Origin: Streptomyces specialis
GTDB taxonomy: Bacteria; Actinomycetota; Actinomycetes; Streptomycetales; Streptomycetaceae
Assembly (NCBI RefSeq): GCF_001493375.1
Contig: NZ_LN929769.1
Location: 124,001 to 188,000, forward strand
Direction: 5' to 3'
Length of the DNA: 64,000 nt
Position 1 is the first letter of the stretch, and each line of letters begins with the position of its first letter. Under the pieces are notes generated by a model. It was not told the origin of the DNA. It searched no databases and was given only the letters and a program-made list of their open reading frames with translations. Of this stretch, positions 45,484 to 54,513 are shown one piece after another. Made by a program: the position numbers and the translations under genes.

Positions 45484-46458
45484 TCACCCCTCCACCGGGA
45501 CGGCGCGCGCGAATCCGCCGTCCACCATCAGATTCGCCACCGTCTCCAGCTCCGGGGGGTTCCCCGCCAGCCGCAGCAGGAAGTCGTCGAAGTCCGCGCC
45601 GCACGGCAGCAGCAGCTCATCGACCCGGTACTGCAACGCCAGACCGTCACGGTCCCGCGCGTCGTCGTACGGGCACAGCCAGACCGAGCCCAGGTCGTCG
45701 CCCTTGACCTTCACCGCGAGGATCCCGCCGTGCGTGAACGCCACCCCCAGGTACTCCTTGGTCAGGTGGTCGCGCAGGCACTTGTTGATGTAGACCACGT
45801 CGTCGACCGCGGCCTCCTCGCGCAGCGTGAAGAACGGCTGGTCGATCAGCAGCCCCAGCTCCGCGTCGAGCGCGGTGCCCACCGGCGCGCAGCCACCGGC
45901 CGCCTTCAGGAACGAGCGGTACGCCTCCGGCAGCCGGTACCCCAGCCGGTCCTCGGCGGCGCGCAGCCGGTCCTCCGGGACGGCGGCCGTGTGCGGCACG
46001 GCGAAGTGCGCCGGCTTGGTGTCGGCGAGCGGTCGGGTGCCGCGCTTGGTCTGGTCGACATGCGCCGTCGCCAGACCACCGTGGTGCCGCAGCAGCGCCT
46101 TCACCTCCGCCGGGACCAGCTCCAGCCGCCGCGAGTGCGCCACGTGGTGCCACGTCCAGCCGTGCGGGGTGGCGACGGGCGGCAGGTTCGCCCACAGCTC
46201 GTGGCCCGCGGCGTGCAGCGCGGCGTTCGCCGAGACGTAGTCGGTCAGCCGCAGCTCGTCCACGCCGAAACCCTCGGGCGGATCGGCGATCTCGGCCGCG
46301 GCCCGCGCGTACGGCGTGAAAACGGGATAACCGTCCGCGTCCACGCGGACGCCCTGCGGGAATCGGGCGGCCCGCACCGGGTCCGGGAATTGCACGACCT
46401 GTCCGGCATAAGCCCTGTTCGGTGGCGCGGCCTGATGCCCGAGCCGGCCTGTCGTCAT
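45484..46458 (-). CDS. WHH-type nuclease domain fused to SMI1/KNR4 (SUKH) domain
   Basis: Protein of 324 aa starting at ATG 46458. Residues 20-140 resemble polymorphic-toxin nucleases of the HNH/Endo VII superfamily: a GQVVQFPDPVRAARFPQGVRV segment, then HGWTWHHVAHSRRLELVPAEVKALLRHHGG (about 99-128), where W-H-H is the WHH motif. Residues 155-310 are a SUKH domain: EDRLRAAEDRLGYRLPEAYRSFLKAAGG, then a strand-rich part with DGLALQYRVDELL and FDDFLLRLAGN. Normally the toxin and the SUKH immunity protein are separate polypeptides; here they are fused. It has no export signal. It is divergent from the YwqJ-SUKH-3 gene and cotranscribed with the deaminase-SUKH-4 gene. Confidence 0.8.
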   Translation of the reverse strand: MTTGRLGHQAAPPNRAYAGQVVQFPDPVRAARFPQGVRVDADGYPVFTPYARAAAEIADPPEGFGVDELRLTDYVSANAALHAAGHELWANLPPVATPHGWTWHHVAHSRRLELVPAEVKALLRHHGGLATAHVDQTKRGTRPLADTKPAHFAVPHTAAVPEDRLRAAEDRLGYRLPEAYRSFLKAAGGCAPVGTALDAELGLLIDQPFFTLREEAAVDDVVYINKCLRDHLTKEYLGVAFTHGGILAVKVKGDDLGSVWLCPYDDARDRDGLALQYRVDELLLPCGADFDDFLLRLAGNPPELETVANLMVDGGFARAVPVEG

Positions 46459-46538
46459 GGCGGTACGCCCCCTGCTGTTCCATCACGCTGTCGCCGGACA
46501 GCCTATGGGTTCGATCTGTCGGTGGCACGATCGTGCAC

Positions 46539-47477
46539 GTGATATCGGATACCCACGGCCCGGTCCCGCCCGTGCTCCAGCACCGCCGCGACGGCATTCT
46601 GCCGACGACGGCCGCCGCGCTGTCCGTGCCCGCCCGCGCCCAGGCACTCACCGGAACCGCGAGCCGCGCCGCCGCCGCGCCCGACCTCCACCCGGTCGTC
46701 GCGGAGATCCTCGCGGGTCTCGGCGCCGGACAGCGCGAGCGCCACCTCGGCCGCTGCCCCGAGGCGTTCCTGCTCTCCCGCTGCCTCACCGAGGCGGGCG
46801 CCCACGACATCGCCGCCGCCCGGACCGCCCTGGCGGACGCCGGGATCACCACCCGGCACATCCGGGAGGACGGCGACCCGCTGCACGGCCAGTACGCGCC
46901 GCACTGCCGCTCCTGCGCGGTGCTCCTCGCGCGGCTGGGCGTGCGGAGCGTCAGCGCGGCGTCCGCCGCGTCCCCGGAGGCGCCGGCCGCGGGCGGCCCC
47001 TGGTCGGCGGGCAGCGTGGACCAGGCGCTGGCCGCGGCGGGCTGGACCCCGGGGCGGCGCCACGCGGCCCGCGCCGAGCAGTGGGCGGACGCGCTCAGCG
47101 GCCACCGCTCGCCGCAGGGCCACCCGCACGCGCTGTTCCCGGCCGCGTTCGAGACCTGGGCCGAACTGGGCGAGCTGACCCTGCCGCCGCAGGGCCCGGG
47201 GCAGGAGTACGCGGCGACCGGCGTCGTCGTCGACCCGCTGCGCGGCCTGCACTGGGCCCGCACCCTCGGCGACCTCGGCCGCGCGCTCGGCACGGAGCTG
47301 TGCCCGCTGGGCGAGGAGACCGGCGGAACGGCGCTGATCGCGGTGGACCGCGAGGGCCGCCTGTACGGCGTGGACCACACCGGCGACTGGTACCTCGGTC
47401 CGGACGTGCTCAGCGGCCTGACGACCGTACTGACCGGCGCGGCACCGTATCGCCTGGTGCCGGCGGAAGAGCCGTGA
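46539..47477 (+). CDS. YwqJ-like deaminase fused to SUKH-3 domain
   Basis: Protein of 312 aa; GTG 46539 or 46533 as start, with GGTGG upstream. Residues 15-135 match YwqJ-like deaminases: RHLGRCPEAFLLSRCL with the C-x-E motif at 73-75, and HGQYAPHCRSCAVLLARLGV with the zinc-binding C-x-x-C at 123-126. After a Ser/Ala/Gly linker, residues 175-305 match SUKH-3: FETWAELGELTLPPQGPG, FVVDP-like VVVDPLRGLHWARTLGDLG, TGGTALIAVDREGRLYGVDHTGDWYLG. No secretion signal is seen. Together with the two leftward genes it forms a compact SUKH locus around a 74-80 nt divergent gap. Confidence 0.82.
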   Translation: MISDTHGPVPPVLQHRRDGILPTTAAALSVPARAQALTGTASRAAAAPDLHPVVAEILAGLGAGQRERHLGRCPEAFLLSRCLTEAGAHDIAAARTALADAGITTRHIREDGDPLHGQYAPHCRSCAVLLARLGVRSVSAASAASPEAPAAGGPWSAGSVDQALAAAGWTPGRRHAARAEQWADALSGHRSPQGHPHALFPAAFETWAELGELTLPPQGPGQEYAATGVVVDPLRGLHWARTLGDLGRALGTELCPLGEETGGTALIAVDREGRLYGVDHTGDWYLGPDVLSGLTTVLTGAAPYRLVPAEEP

Positions 47478-47800
47478 CGGCAACCACGGCAGAAACGTTC
47501 CGGTCACCGGCCGGTGTCGCTGCCCGGCGGGTCCGGTTGGCGGTGGTGGGCCGTCGCGCGGCTTCGTGGCCGGAGCCTGTGGCGTCCGCCGCGGCGGCGG
47601 GGTTCGCTGTCCGGCGTGGTCGGCGTGCTCAGCGGCCTGGCGATGACACGGGCCCGGTTGGTGGCGGCGGCCCGTTGGCGGGGCGTTCCGATGTGGTGCC
47701 CGGGGTCGCGTCCGGTGCGGTCGGCGGGCTGGTGACGGCGGAGGGGCGTTCCGGGGTGGCTCAGTGGAGGGTCTCGGCCGTGCGGATCGCGTCGCGGTAG
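47474..47800 (+). CDS. Possible hypothetical protein after the SUKH-3 gene
   Basis: An open frame of 108 aa begins at GTG 47474, overlapping the preceding stop as GTGA. It runs into the 3' end of the convergent mazG gene (40-nt overlap). Composition is Val/Ala/Gly/Arg-rich without clear secondary structure, and GC at third positions is lower than in neighbours. It may be chance; no family was recognised. If it is not a gene, 47478-47760 is a 283-nt gap in which I see nothing else. Confidence 0.25.
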   Translation: MTATTAETFRSPAGVAARRVRLAVVGRRAASWPEPVASAAAAGFAVRRGRRAQRPGDDTGPVGGGGPLAGRSDVVPGVASGAVGGLVTAEGRSGVAQWRVSAVRIASR

Positions 47801-48747
47801 GTGCGGGCCGCCGCGCGGAGTGCCGTTTCGGGGTCGGTGCCCGCGGCTTCCGCCTCGGCGGCCAGGGCCAGCAGGCGGTAGCCGATGTCGTCGCCCTCCG
47901 GCGCGGCCGGGAGCGGCACGTCGAGGCCCGCCGCGCGGGCGCGGGCGGCCAGCTTCGCGGCCAGCGCCAGGCCCGGCTGCCCCAGCGGCACGCCGTCCGT
48001 CACCGACTCCCGGCGCTTCTCCGCCGCCTTGGCGCGCCGCCACAGCGCCCGCACGTCGTCCGCGGTCTCGGCCCGTTCGTCGCCGAAGACATGCGGGTGG
48101 CGGTGGATCAGCTTCGCGACGATGCCGCCCGCCACGTCGTCGATGTCGAACGGCTCCTCCGGGTCGTCCGCCGCGATGGCGGCGTGGAACACGACCTGGA
48201 GCAGCACGTCGCCCAGCTCCTCGCGCAGCTCGGTCCGGTCGCCCGCCTCGATGGCCTCGATCAGCTCGTACATCTCCTCGATCCCGTAGGGCGCGAGGTC
48301 CGCGCTGGTCCGCGTCGAGGCCCACGGGCACGCGGCGCGGATGCGGTCCATCACCTGCACCAGATCCAGCAGCCTGGCCCCCGGCAGGTCGTACGAGCCG
48401 GGCAGCAGCTCCAGCTCGGGCAGCGACGTGGCCCGGCCGGACCCGGCCAGGGCCGCCAGCTCGTCCGTCAGGCGCGGCTCGCCCTCGGCGGAGGCGAGGA
48501 TCACGACCACCCGCCCGCCCGCGCAGGCCCCGACGACCCGGTCCGCGCCGAGCACGGCGGCGGTCTCGACGGCGACGCCCGCCTCCTTCAGGTACGGCGT
48601 CTGCGGGTGCGCCGCGTCCCGGCACAGCACCAGATCGGCGCCGCGCAGCGCCTGCCACGCGGGCCAGGACAGCAGGCCGGGCGCCACCCGGTGGGTGGTG
48701 GTCAGCAGAACGATCCGGCCGGACGGGGCAGACGGTGTGGTGGTCAC
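47761..48747 (-). CDS. mazG: Nucleoside triphosphate pyrophosphohydrolase MazG
   Basis: All-alpha NTP pyrophosphatase (328 aa) that hydrolyses NTPs, including damaged ones, to NMP and PPi. GTG 48747 overlaps the stop of the upstream lipoprotein gene. The N-terminal 120 residues resemble the tetrapyrrole-methylase-like domain (VLLTTTHRVAPGLLSWPAWQAL) found in long MazG proteins, but shortened. The MazG domain has CPWASTRTSADLAPYGIEEMYELIEAI (about 138-165) with the E-x-x-E metal motif and EELGDVLLQVVFHAAIA, then HRHPHVFGDE. The order SurA-like lipoprotein then mazG fits actinobacterial genomes. Confidence 0.92.
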   Translation of the reverse strand: MTTTPSAPSGRIVLLTTTHRVAPGLLSWPAWQALRGADLVLCRDAAHPQTPYLKEAGVAVETAAVLGADRVVGACAGGRVVVILASAEGEPRLTDELAALAGSGRATSLPELELLPGSYDLPGARLLDLVQVMDRIRAACPWASTRTSADLAPYGIEEMYELIEAIEAGDRTELREELGDVLLQVVFHAAIAADDPEEPFDIDDVAGGIVAKLIHRHPHVFGDERAETADDVRALWRRAKAAEKRRESVTDGVPLGQPGLALAAKLAARARAAGLDVPLPAAPEGDDIGYRLLALAAEAEAAGTDPETALRAAARTYRDAIRTAETLH

Positions 48748-49412
48748 CCGTCGAGCGTAACGGGGGCCTGCTCGCCGGTGGCCTCCCGCAGCCACGGCTC
48801 GGCGGCGTCGGTCAGCATGACCTGCCGCGCGTCCCACTCGCCGAACCGCGGGTTGATCTCGACGCCGATCTCGTCGGCGGTGCGCGCCAGCTCGTCGGCG
48901 ATCCGCTGCACGCCCGACGCGTCGGGCGTGACGCCCAGCTCCGCCGCCAGGCCCTGGAACAGCAACTGGCTGCGGAGCATCTGGTCGATCTGCTCGTCCC
49001 CGGCCAGCGGTGTCGCGCCGCTGGCCGGCGTCAGCGCGGCCCGCGCCAGCGCGTCGGCGCCGCCCAGGCTCTCCTCGGCCTGGTCGCGGGCCTCCTGCAC
49101 GTCGCGCCGGGAGACCTTCACCCCGGCGTCGGCCGCGGTGCGCTCCAGCACCTCCAGGTACACCAGGAACTCGACGCGCTCACGGGTCAGGCCGCTGGTG
49201 GCGGCGATGAGCTGGTCCGCCTCCGGCCGGTCGCGCTGCGCGTCGCGAACGGTCTCGACCTGGGACTGGACCGTGGCCAGGGAGATCCGCTCACCGCCCA
49301 CCACGGCCGCCGCGCCCGGGTGGGCGTCGGTGGAGCACCCGGTCAGCAGAGGGGCCGCGGCGGCGAGCAGGGCTGCGGCGGAGACGGACAGTGCGGAGCT
49401 GCGGCGCTTCAC
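48744..49412 (-). CDS. SurA N-terminal-like lipoprotein (putative foldase)
   Basis: Protein of 222 aa, GTG 49412 (MKRRSSALSV). A lipoprotein signal ends in the lipobox PLLTGC with the lipidated Cys at 26. The mature part contains a SurA-N-like helical bundle: AAVVGGERISLATVQSQVETVRD, then ERVEFLVYLEVLERTAADAGVKVSRRDVQEARDQAEESLGG. No PPIase domain is present, so it may be a chaperone acting at the outer face of the membrane. It overlaps mazG by four nt. Confidence 0.85.
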   Translation of the reverse strand: MKRRSSALSVSAAALLAAAAPLLTGCSTDAHPGAAAVVGGERISLATVQSQVETVRDAQRDRPEADQLIAATSGLTRERVEFLVYLEVLERTAADAGVKVSRRDVQEARDQAEESLGGADALARAALTPASGATPLAGDEQIDQMLRSQLLFQGLAAELGVTPDASGVQRIADELARTADEIGVEINPRFGEWDARQVMLTDAAEPWLREATGEQAPVTLDG

Positions 49413-49491
49413 TGAGGCACTCCCGTGGATGAATCCGGTGGGTCGGTCGATCTTATGCAGCGGGCCTGCCGATGTCAGCACCGCTGCGCCG

Positions 49492-50787
49492 TCACTGGCC
49501 TTGCGCCAGGCGGCGGATGACGGGCGCGACCCGGGCCCGCCCGACGCGGTAGATGCCGCCCGCGCCGCGCTGGATCAGCTTCCGCATCGCGGTGGGGTTG
49601 CCCGCCGCGCCGCCCGGCAGCGGGCGCCCGCTGAGGCCGAGGCCGTGGCGCATCAGCAGCGTCTCCAGGTAGTCCGACGCGTTCGCCGGGGTGTAGTACG
49701 GCCGCATCCGCGGCAGCGACATACGGCCCCGGAGCTGGGTGAACCGGGTGCGGGCGGCGGCGAGCGGGTCCCGTTGCCCGAGGCCCTGGCGGGCGGCCCA
49801 GGCGGGGTCGGCGCGGGGGACGAGGCCCTCGTCGAGCTGCGCCCAGGAGGCGAGAAGGCCGGAGTCGAGGAAGTAGTGGTTGCCGTGCGCCTCGCGGATG
49901 CCGTAGTCGGTGAGGATCGCGGTCGGTATGCCGCGGTGCACGGCCTCCATGGCGGCGGTCGAGCTGACGGTGACCAGCAGGTCGGTGCGGTCCAGCACCT
50001 GGCCCATGTCGCCGTGGACGACGGTGAGGTTGGGCGGCGGGTCGGGCAGTTCGTCGTACAGCTCCTGGTACGGGAAGCGCTCGATGCGGCTGGTGGTCTC
50101 GCCCTCCCGCGTGCGCAGTTTGAGCAGCACCTCGCGGTCGGGGAAACGGCGCGCGTGCCGCTGGAGCTTGTCGAGCAGCCCGGCGCGGGCGGCGCGCGAG
50201 GCGGGCACGGTCGGCTGCACGGCGAAGCAGACGGTGAACGGGCGGTCGCCGCGGCCGACGGCCGACGGGTCGTGGCGGCGTCCGCCGAGGAACGGCAGCC
50301 CGGCCTCGACCACGGCCGACGGGTCGGCGCCGATGCTCCGGTAGACGTCGCGGAACCGCCTGGCGTCGTCGGCGCCGTTGGCCAGCACCATGTCGGAGCC
50401 GACCCGCAGCAGCAGGCCGTCGACCAGGTTCTCGTAGACGACCCCGACGTAGCCGGAGACGACCACGGGCCGCCGGGCGGCGCCGTCCCACGCCATCCCC
50501 AGGCTGTGGACGAGCGCGAGGACCGTGCCGCCGATGGCCCCCACGACCAGCAGGTCGGCCTCGGCCAGCGCCGGGTCGTCCAGCAGTTCGGCGCAGGTGA
50601 CGTGGCGGCTGGTGTCGGGCGCGATGCCGACCTCGGCGATCTGGCGCTCGGTGGGGGTGGTGGGGGTCAGCAGGAAACGGGCGTCGACGGCATGCTGGGG
50701 GGCGAGCCTCCGCGCCGCGTGAGCGGCCCACTTCCACCGGCTGTCCGAGTCCGCGAGCACGACCGCACGGGGAACTGCGCTTCCCAT
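49492..50787 (-). CDS. Putative glycosyltransferase (DUF6716-like)
   Basis: Cytosolic protein of 431 aa starting at ATG 50787 (MGSAVPRAVVLADSDSRWKW). The architecture suggests a two-domain GT-B fold: an N-terminal Rossmann-like half with ADLLVVGAIGGTVLALVHSL, and a C-terminal half with VVHGDMGQVLDRTDLLVTVSSTAAMEAVHRGIPTAIL (about 270-306), which resembles nucleotide-sugar-binding regions of glycosyltransferases such as those for capsule or teichoic acid. No signal peptide or TM helix is apparent. Donor and acceptor are unknown. It is upstream of the lipoprotein gene and divergent from the ABC exporter. Confidence 0.7.
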   Translation of the reverse strand: MGSAVPRAVVLADSDSRWKWAAHAARRLAPQHAVDARFLLTPTTPTERQIAEVGIAPDTSRHVTCAELLDDPALAEADLLVVGAIGGTVLALVHSLGMAWDGAARRPVVVSGYVGVVYENLVDGLLLRVGSDMVLANGADDARRFRDVYRSIGADPSAVVEAGLPFLGGRRHDPSAVGRGDRPFTVCFAVQPTVPASRAARAGLLDKLQRHARRFPDREVLLKLRTREGETTSRIERFPYQELYDELPDPPPNLTVVHGDMGQVLDRTDLLVTVSSTAAMEAVHRGIPTAILTDYGIREAHGNHYFLDSGLLASWAQLDEGLVPRADPAWAARQGLGQRDPLAAARTRFTQLRGRMSLPRMRPYYTPANASDYLETLLMRHGLGLSGRPLPGGAAGNPTAMRKLIQRGAGGIYRVGRARVAPVIRRLAQGQ

Positions 50788-51006
50788 CGCTCGACTTCCC
50801 TCCGACGGGACCTGAAGTCCCGGTAGTTCACGGGCGGTCAGGTTACCGTCCGGAGGGGACGCGTTCGAACCGTTGCACGGGCGCGGGTGTCCCCCTAGGG
50901 GAGCGCGCGGCGGGTTCCTCCTGCCGGGCGATGAGCGGGCGGGGTGCCGTCCCTAGTCTTCTGGGGGCGGCGTAGGCCAGAGCTTCACTCACTGGAGGAG
51001 ATCGAC

Positions 51007-51795
51007 GTGACAACGGCTGTTGAGGACGCCACGACCGGGGACGGCGGCGGTCACCCGGCCATGGCCGCGCGGGCCGAGAGCGTGGCGAAGGCGTACGGCG
51101 CCGGCGAGACCCGGGTGGTGGCCCTGGACGGCGTGTCCGTGGACATCGAGCGCGGGGTGTTCACCGCGATCATGGGCCCCTCCGGCTCCGGCAAGTCCAC
51201 CCTGATGCACTGCCTGGCCGGACTCGACACCGTCACCGCCGGACGCGTCTGGATCGGCGACACCGAGATCACCGGAATGAAGGACAAGAAGCTCACCCGG
51301 CTCCGGCGCGACAGCGTCGGCTTCGTCTTCCAGGCGTTCAACCTGCTGCCCACCCTCGACGCCATCGAGAACATCACGCTCCCGATGGACATCGCCGGCC
51401 GCGAGCCCGACCCCGACTGGCTCCGCCGCGTCGTGGAGACCGTCGGCCTCGCCGACCGCCTCAAGCACCGGCCGAACCAGTTGTCCGGCGGCCAGCAGCA
51501 GCGCGTCGCCGTGGCCCGCGCCCTCGCCGCCCGCCCCGCGATCATCTTCGCCGACGAACCCACCGGCAACCTCGACTCCCGCGCCGGCGCCGAAGTCCTC
51601 GGCTTCCTGCGCCGCTCCGTGGACGACCTCGGCCAGACCATCGTCATGGTCACCCACGACCCCGTCGCCGCCGCCCACGCCGACCGCATCGTCTTCCTCG
51701 CCGACGGCCACGTCGTGGACGAGATGCGCGAGCCCACCGCCGACCGCGTCCTGGACCGGATGCGCCGCTTCGACACCCGGGGACGCACCTCATGA
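51007..51795 (+). CDS. ABC transporter ATP-binding protein (MacB/LolD type)
   Basis: ATPase of 262 aa, GTG 51007 after GGAGGAG. Motifs: Walker A GPSGSGKST (about 58-66), Q-loop VFQAFNLLPTL (about 104-114), signature LSGGQQQRVA (about 159-168), Walker B IIFADEPTG (about 179-187) and H-loop VTHD. The Q-loop and signature are those of MacB-family exporters that act by mechanotransmission with an FtsX-like permease. Its stop overlaps the permease start (51792) by four nt. Confidence 0.94.
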   Translation: MTTAVEDATTGDGGGHPAMAARAESVAKAYGAGETRVVALDGVSVDIERGVFTAIMGPSGSGKSTLMHCLAGLDTVTAGRVWIGDTEITGMKDKKLTRLRRDSVGFVFQAFNLLPTLDAIENITLPMDIAGREPDPDWLRRVVETVGLADRLKHRPNQLSGGQQQRVAVARALAARPAIIFADEPTGNLDSRAGAEVLGFLRRSVDDLGQTIVMVTHDPVAAAHADRIVFLADGHVVDEMREPTADRVLDRMRRFDTRGRTS

Positions 51796-54383
51796 CCGTC
51801 CTGAGAACGTCCCTGCGGAACGTCCTCGCCCACAAGGGCCGCATGCTGCTGTCCGGGATGGCGGTCGTCCTGTCCGTCGCGTTCGTCTGCGGCACCCTCG
51901 TCTTCACCGCCACCATGAACACGACGTTCGACCAGCTCTTCGCCGAGACCGCGTCGAACGTGATGGTCGCCCCCCAGGAGGACGACGAGGGAAGCGCCTT
52001 CGAGGAAGGCCCCACCACCGGCGTCCCCGACACCCTGCCCGTCACCGTCCTCGACCGGATCGCCGCCGTCGACGGCGTGGAACGCGTGACCGGCACCGTC
52101 TCCTCCACCACCGCGGTCGCCGTGGACGGCGACAACGAGAACATCGGCCCGACCAGCGGCGCCCCCACCGTCGTCGCCTCCTGGTCCGACATCGAACTGC
52201 GGTCCATGGAGATCGCCGAGGGCCGCCCCCCGTCCGGACCGGACGAGATCATGATCGACGGCGACACCGCCGACAAGAAGAACCTCGGCGTCGGCGACGG
52301 ACTCCGCCTCGTCACCGCCCTCGGCGACCACCCCGTCACCATCAGCGGCATCGCCGACTTCACGATCACCAACCCCGGCGCCGCCCTCGTCTACACCGAC
52401 CTCCCCACCGCCCAGCGGATCCTGCTCGGCGCCACCGACCGGATCACCGCCGTCTACGTCGACTCCACCGGCGCCGTCACGGACGAGGCACTCAAGGCCG
52501 CCGTCACCGACGCCCTCGGCGACGGCCCGTACAAGATCCAGACCGCCGACGAGTACATAGAGGAGAACCGCGACCAGATCGGCGAAGTCCTCGGCATCGT
52601 GCGGTACGTGCTGCTCGGCTTCGCCGGAGTGGCGCTCCTCGTCGGCGTCTTCCTCATCGTCAACACCTTCTCCATGCTCGTCGCCCAGCGCACCCGCGAG
52701 ATCGGCCTGATGCGGGCCATCGGCGCCGGCCGCCGCCAGATCACCGGCTCCGTCCTGATCGAGGCGCTGCTCCTCGGCCTCGCCGCCTCCGTCGTCGGCT
52801 TCGGCGTCGGCATCGGCCTCGCCGTCGTCCTGATGAGCCTGATGAGCCTGCTCGGCATGAACCTCAGCACCGACGAGCTGACCATCGGCTGGAGCGTCCC
52901 GGCCATCGGCATCGTCCTCGGCGTCGCCGTCACCCTCGTCGCCGCCTACTTCCCGTCCCGGCGCGCCGCCCGGATCAGCCCCATGGCGGCGCTCCGCGAC
53001 GCCGGACTCCCCGGCGACACGCGCGCCGGACGGGCGCGGACCGTCATCGGCGCGGTCTGCGCCGCCGCCGGACTCGCCGCCCTCGCCGGCACCGCGACGG
53101 CCGACGACAGCGCCGCGGACGGCGTGCCGTACCTCGTCCTCGGCGTGCCCCTCAGCCTGATCGGGCTGATCGTCGTCGGACCGTTCCTCGTCGGCCTCGT
53201 CGTGCGGGTCCTCAGCGCGCTCCTGCTGCGGATGTTCGGCCCCGTCGGCCGGCTCGCCGAACGCAACGCGCTGCGCAACCCCCGCCGCACCGGCGCCACC
53301 GCCGCCGCGCTGATGATCGGGCTGGCCCTCGTGGCCGGCCTCTCCGTGGTCGGCACCTCCATGGTCGCCTCGGCGACCGAGGAGATCGACGACTCGCTGG
53401 GCGCCGACTTCGTGATCTCCGCCCTCAACTTCCAGCCCGTCCTGCCCGACCCGGCCGAGGCCGTCCGCTCCGTCGCCGAACTCGACCACGTCACCGAGGT
53501 ACGGCAGATCGAGTCCGAGGTGGACTTCCCCGACGGCGGGCACGGCGACATCACCTTCAGCGTGACCACACCCGGCTACGTGGACGACTTCACCTCCACC
53601 GTGCTCTCCGGCGACATCACCCGCGCCCTGGAACCCGGCGGCATCTCCGTCGACGCCGACACCGCCGACCGCCACGGCCTGGAGGTCGGCGACGACCTGG
53701 CGGTCACGTTCGACAACGGCACCGGCACCGCCACCCTCACCGTCCGGGCCATCACCTCCACCGACAGCGTGCTGGAGGGCACCGCCTGGTACACCGGGCT
53801 CGACACCGCCCGCGCCAGCCTCGCGGAGGACGCGCTGCCGCTGCCGACGATGATGTTCGCCACCGCGGCCGACGGACAGCAGGACGAGGCCCGCGCCGCC
53901 CTGGAGACGGCCCTCGACCCGTACCCGACGATGGAGGTCCGCGACCAGGCCGAGTTCAAGGAGCTGATCCAGGGGCAGATCGGCCAGCTCCTCATCATGG
54001 TCTACGCGCTGCTGGCGCTGGCGATCATCGTGGCGATCCTGGGCGTGGTGAACACCCTGGCCCTGTCCGTCGTCGAACGGACCCGGGAGATCGGCCTGAT
54101 GCGCGCCATCGGCCTCTCCCGGCGGCAGTTGCGGCGCATGATCCGCCTGGAGTCCGTCGTGATCGCCCTCTTCGGCGCCATCCTCGGCCTCGGCCTCGGC
54201 ATGGCCTGGGGAGCGGCCGGCCAACAGCTCCTGGCCGCCGAGAACTTCACCGTCCTGGAGATCCCCTGGGTGACCATCGTCGCGGTCTTCGTCGGCTCCG
54301 CCCTGGTCGGCCTCCTCGCCGCCCTCCTCCCGGCCTTCCGCGCCGGCCGGATGAACGTCCTCGACGCCATCGCCACCGAGTGA
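51792..54383 (+). CDS. FtsX-like ABC transporter permease with two FtsX domains
   Basis: Protein of 863 aa; ATG 51792. The topology is one TM helix (about 18-40), a large extracytoplasmic domain (about 45-260), then a three-TM FtsX unit containing LVAQRTREIGLMRAIGAGRRQI (about 297-318). It is followed by a second copy: a TM block near 440-480, a second extracytoplasmic domain (about 520-735) and a final FtsX unit with VVERTREIGLMRAIGLSRRQL (about 760-780). Such proteins with a MacB-like ATPase export lipoproteins, peptides or antibiotics or act as sensors. The substrate is unknown. Both genes form a two-gene operon. Confidence 0.92.
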   Translation: MTVLRTSLRNVLAHKGRMLLSGMAVVLSVAFVCGTLVFTATMNTTFDQLFAETASNVMVAPQEDDEGSAFEEGPTTGVPDTLPVTVLDRIAAVDGVERVTGTVSSTTAVAVDGDNENIGPTSGAPTVVASWSDIELRSMEIAEGRPPSGPDEIMIDGDTADKKNLGVGDGLRLVTALGDHPVTISGIADFTITNPGAALVYTDLPTAQRILLGATDRITAVYVDSTGAVTDEALKAAVTDALGDGPYKIQTADEYIEENRDQIGEVLGIVRYVLLGFAGVALLVGVFLIVNTFSMLVAQRTREIGLMRAIGAGRRQITGSVLIEALLLGLAASVVGFGVGIGLAVVLMSLMSLLGMNLSTDELTIGWSVPAIGIVLGVAVTLVAAYFPSRRAARISPMAALRDAGLPGDTRAGRARTVIGAVCAAAGLAALAGTATADDSAADGVPYLVLGVPLSLIGLIVVGPFLVGLVVRVLSALLLRMFGPVGRLAERNALRNPRRTGATAAALMIGLALVAGLSVVGTSMVASATEEIDDSLGADFVISALNFQPVLPDPAEAVRSVAELDHVTEVRQIESEVDFPDGGHGDITFSVTTPGYVDDFTSTVLSGDITRALEPGGISVDADTADRHGLEVGDDLAVTFDNGTGTATLTVRAITSTDSVLEGTAWYTGLDTARASLAEDALPLPTMMFATAADGQQDEARAALETALDPYPTMEVRDQAEFKELIQGQIGQLLIMVYALLALAIIVAILGVVNTLALSVVERTREIGLMRAIGLSRRQLRRMIRLESVVIALFGAILGLGLGMAWGAAGQQLLAAENFTVLEIPWVTIVAVFVGSALVGLLAALLPAFRAGRMNVLDAIATE

Positions 54384-54513
54384 CCCCACCGGCCGACGCC
54401 CCCGGGGCGCGCGAGGCGGGGGAGGAGCGCTGGGGAAGATGTGCGCGACAGAAAGGAAGTGAAAATGTGAGGCGGACGGTTGAGCGATGATCCGGAGGAC
54501 TAGCATCACTGTC

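Noticed and set aside
47514-47735. 73-residue open frame between the SUKH-3 gene and mazG
   Set aside because: Trp/Arg-rich translation, no ribosome binding site and no conservation signal; a competing frame at 47474 is slightly better but also weak.
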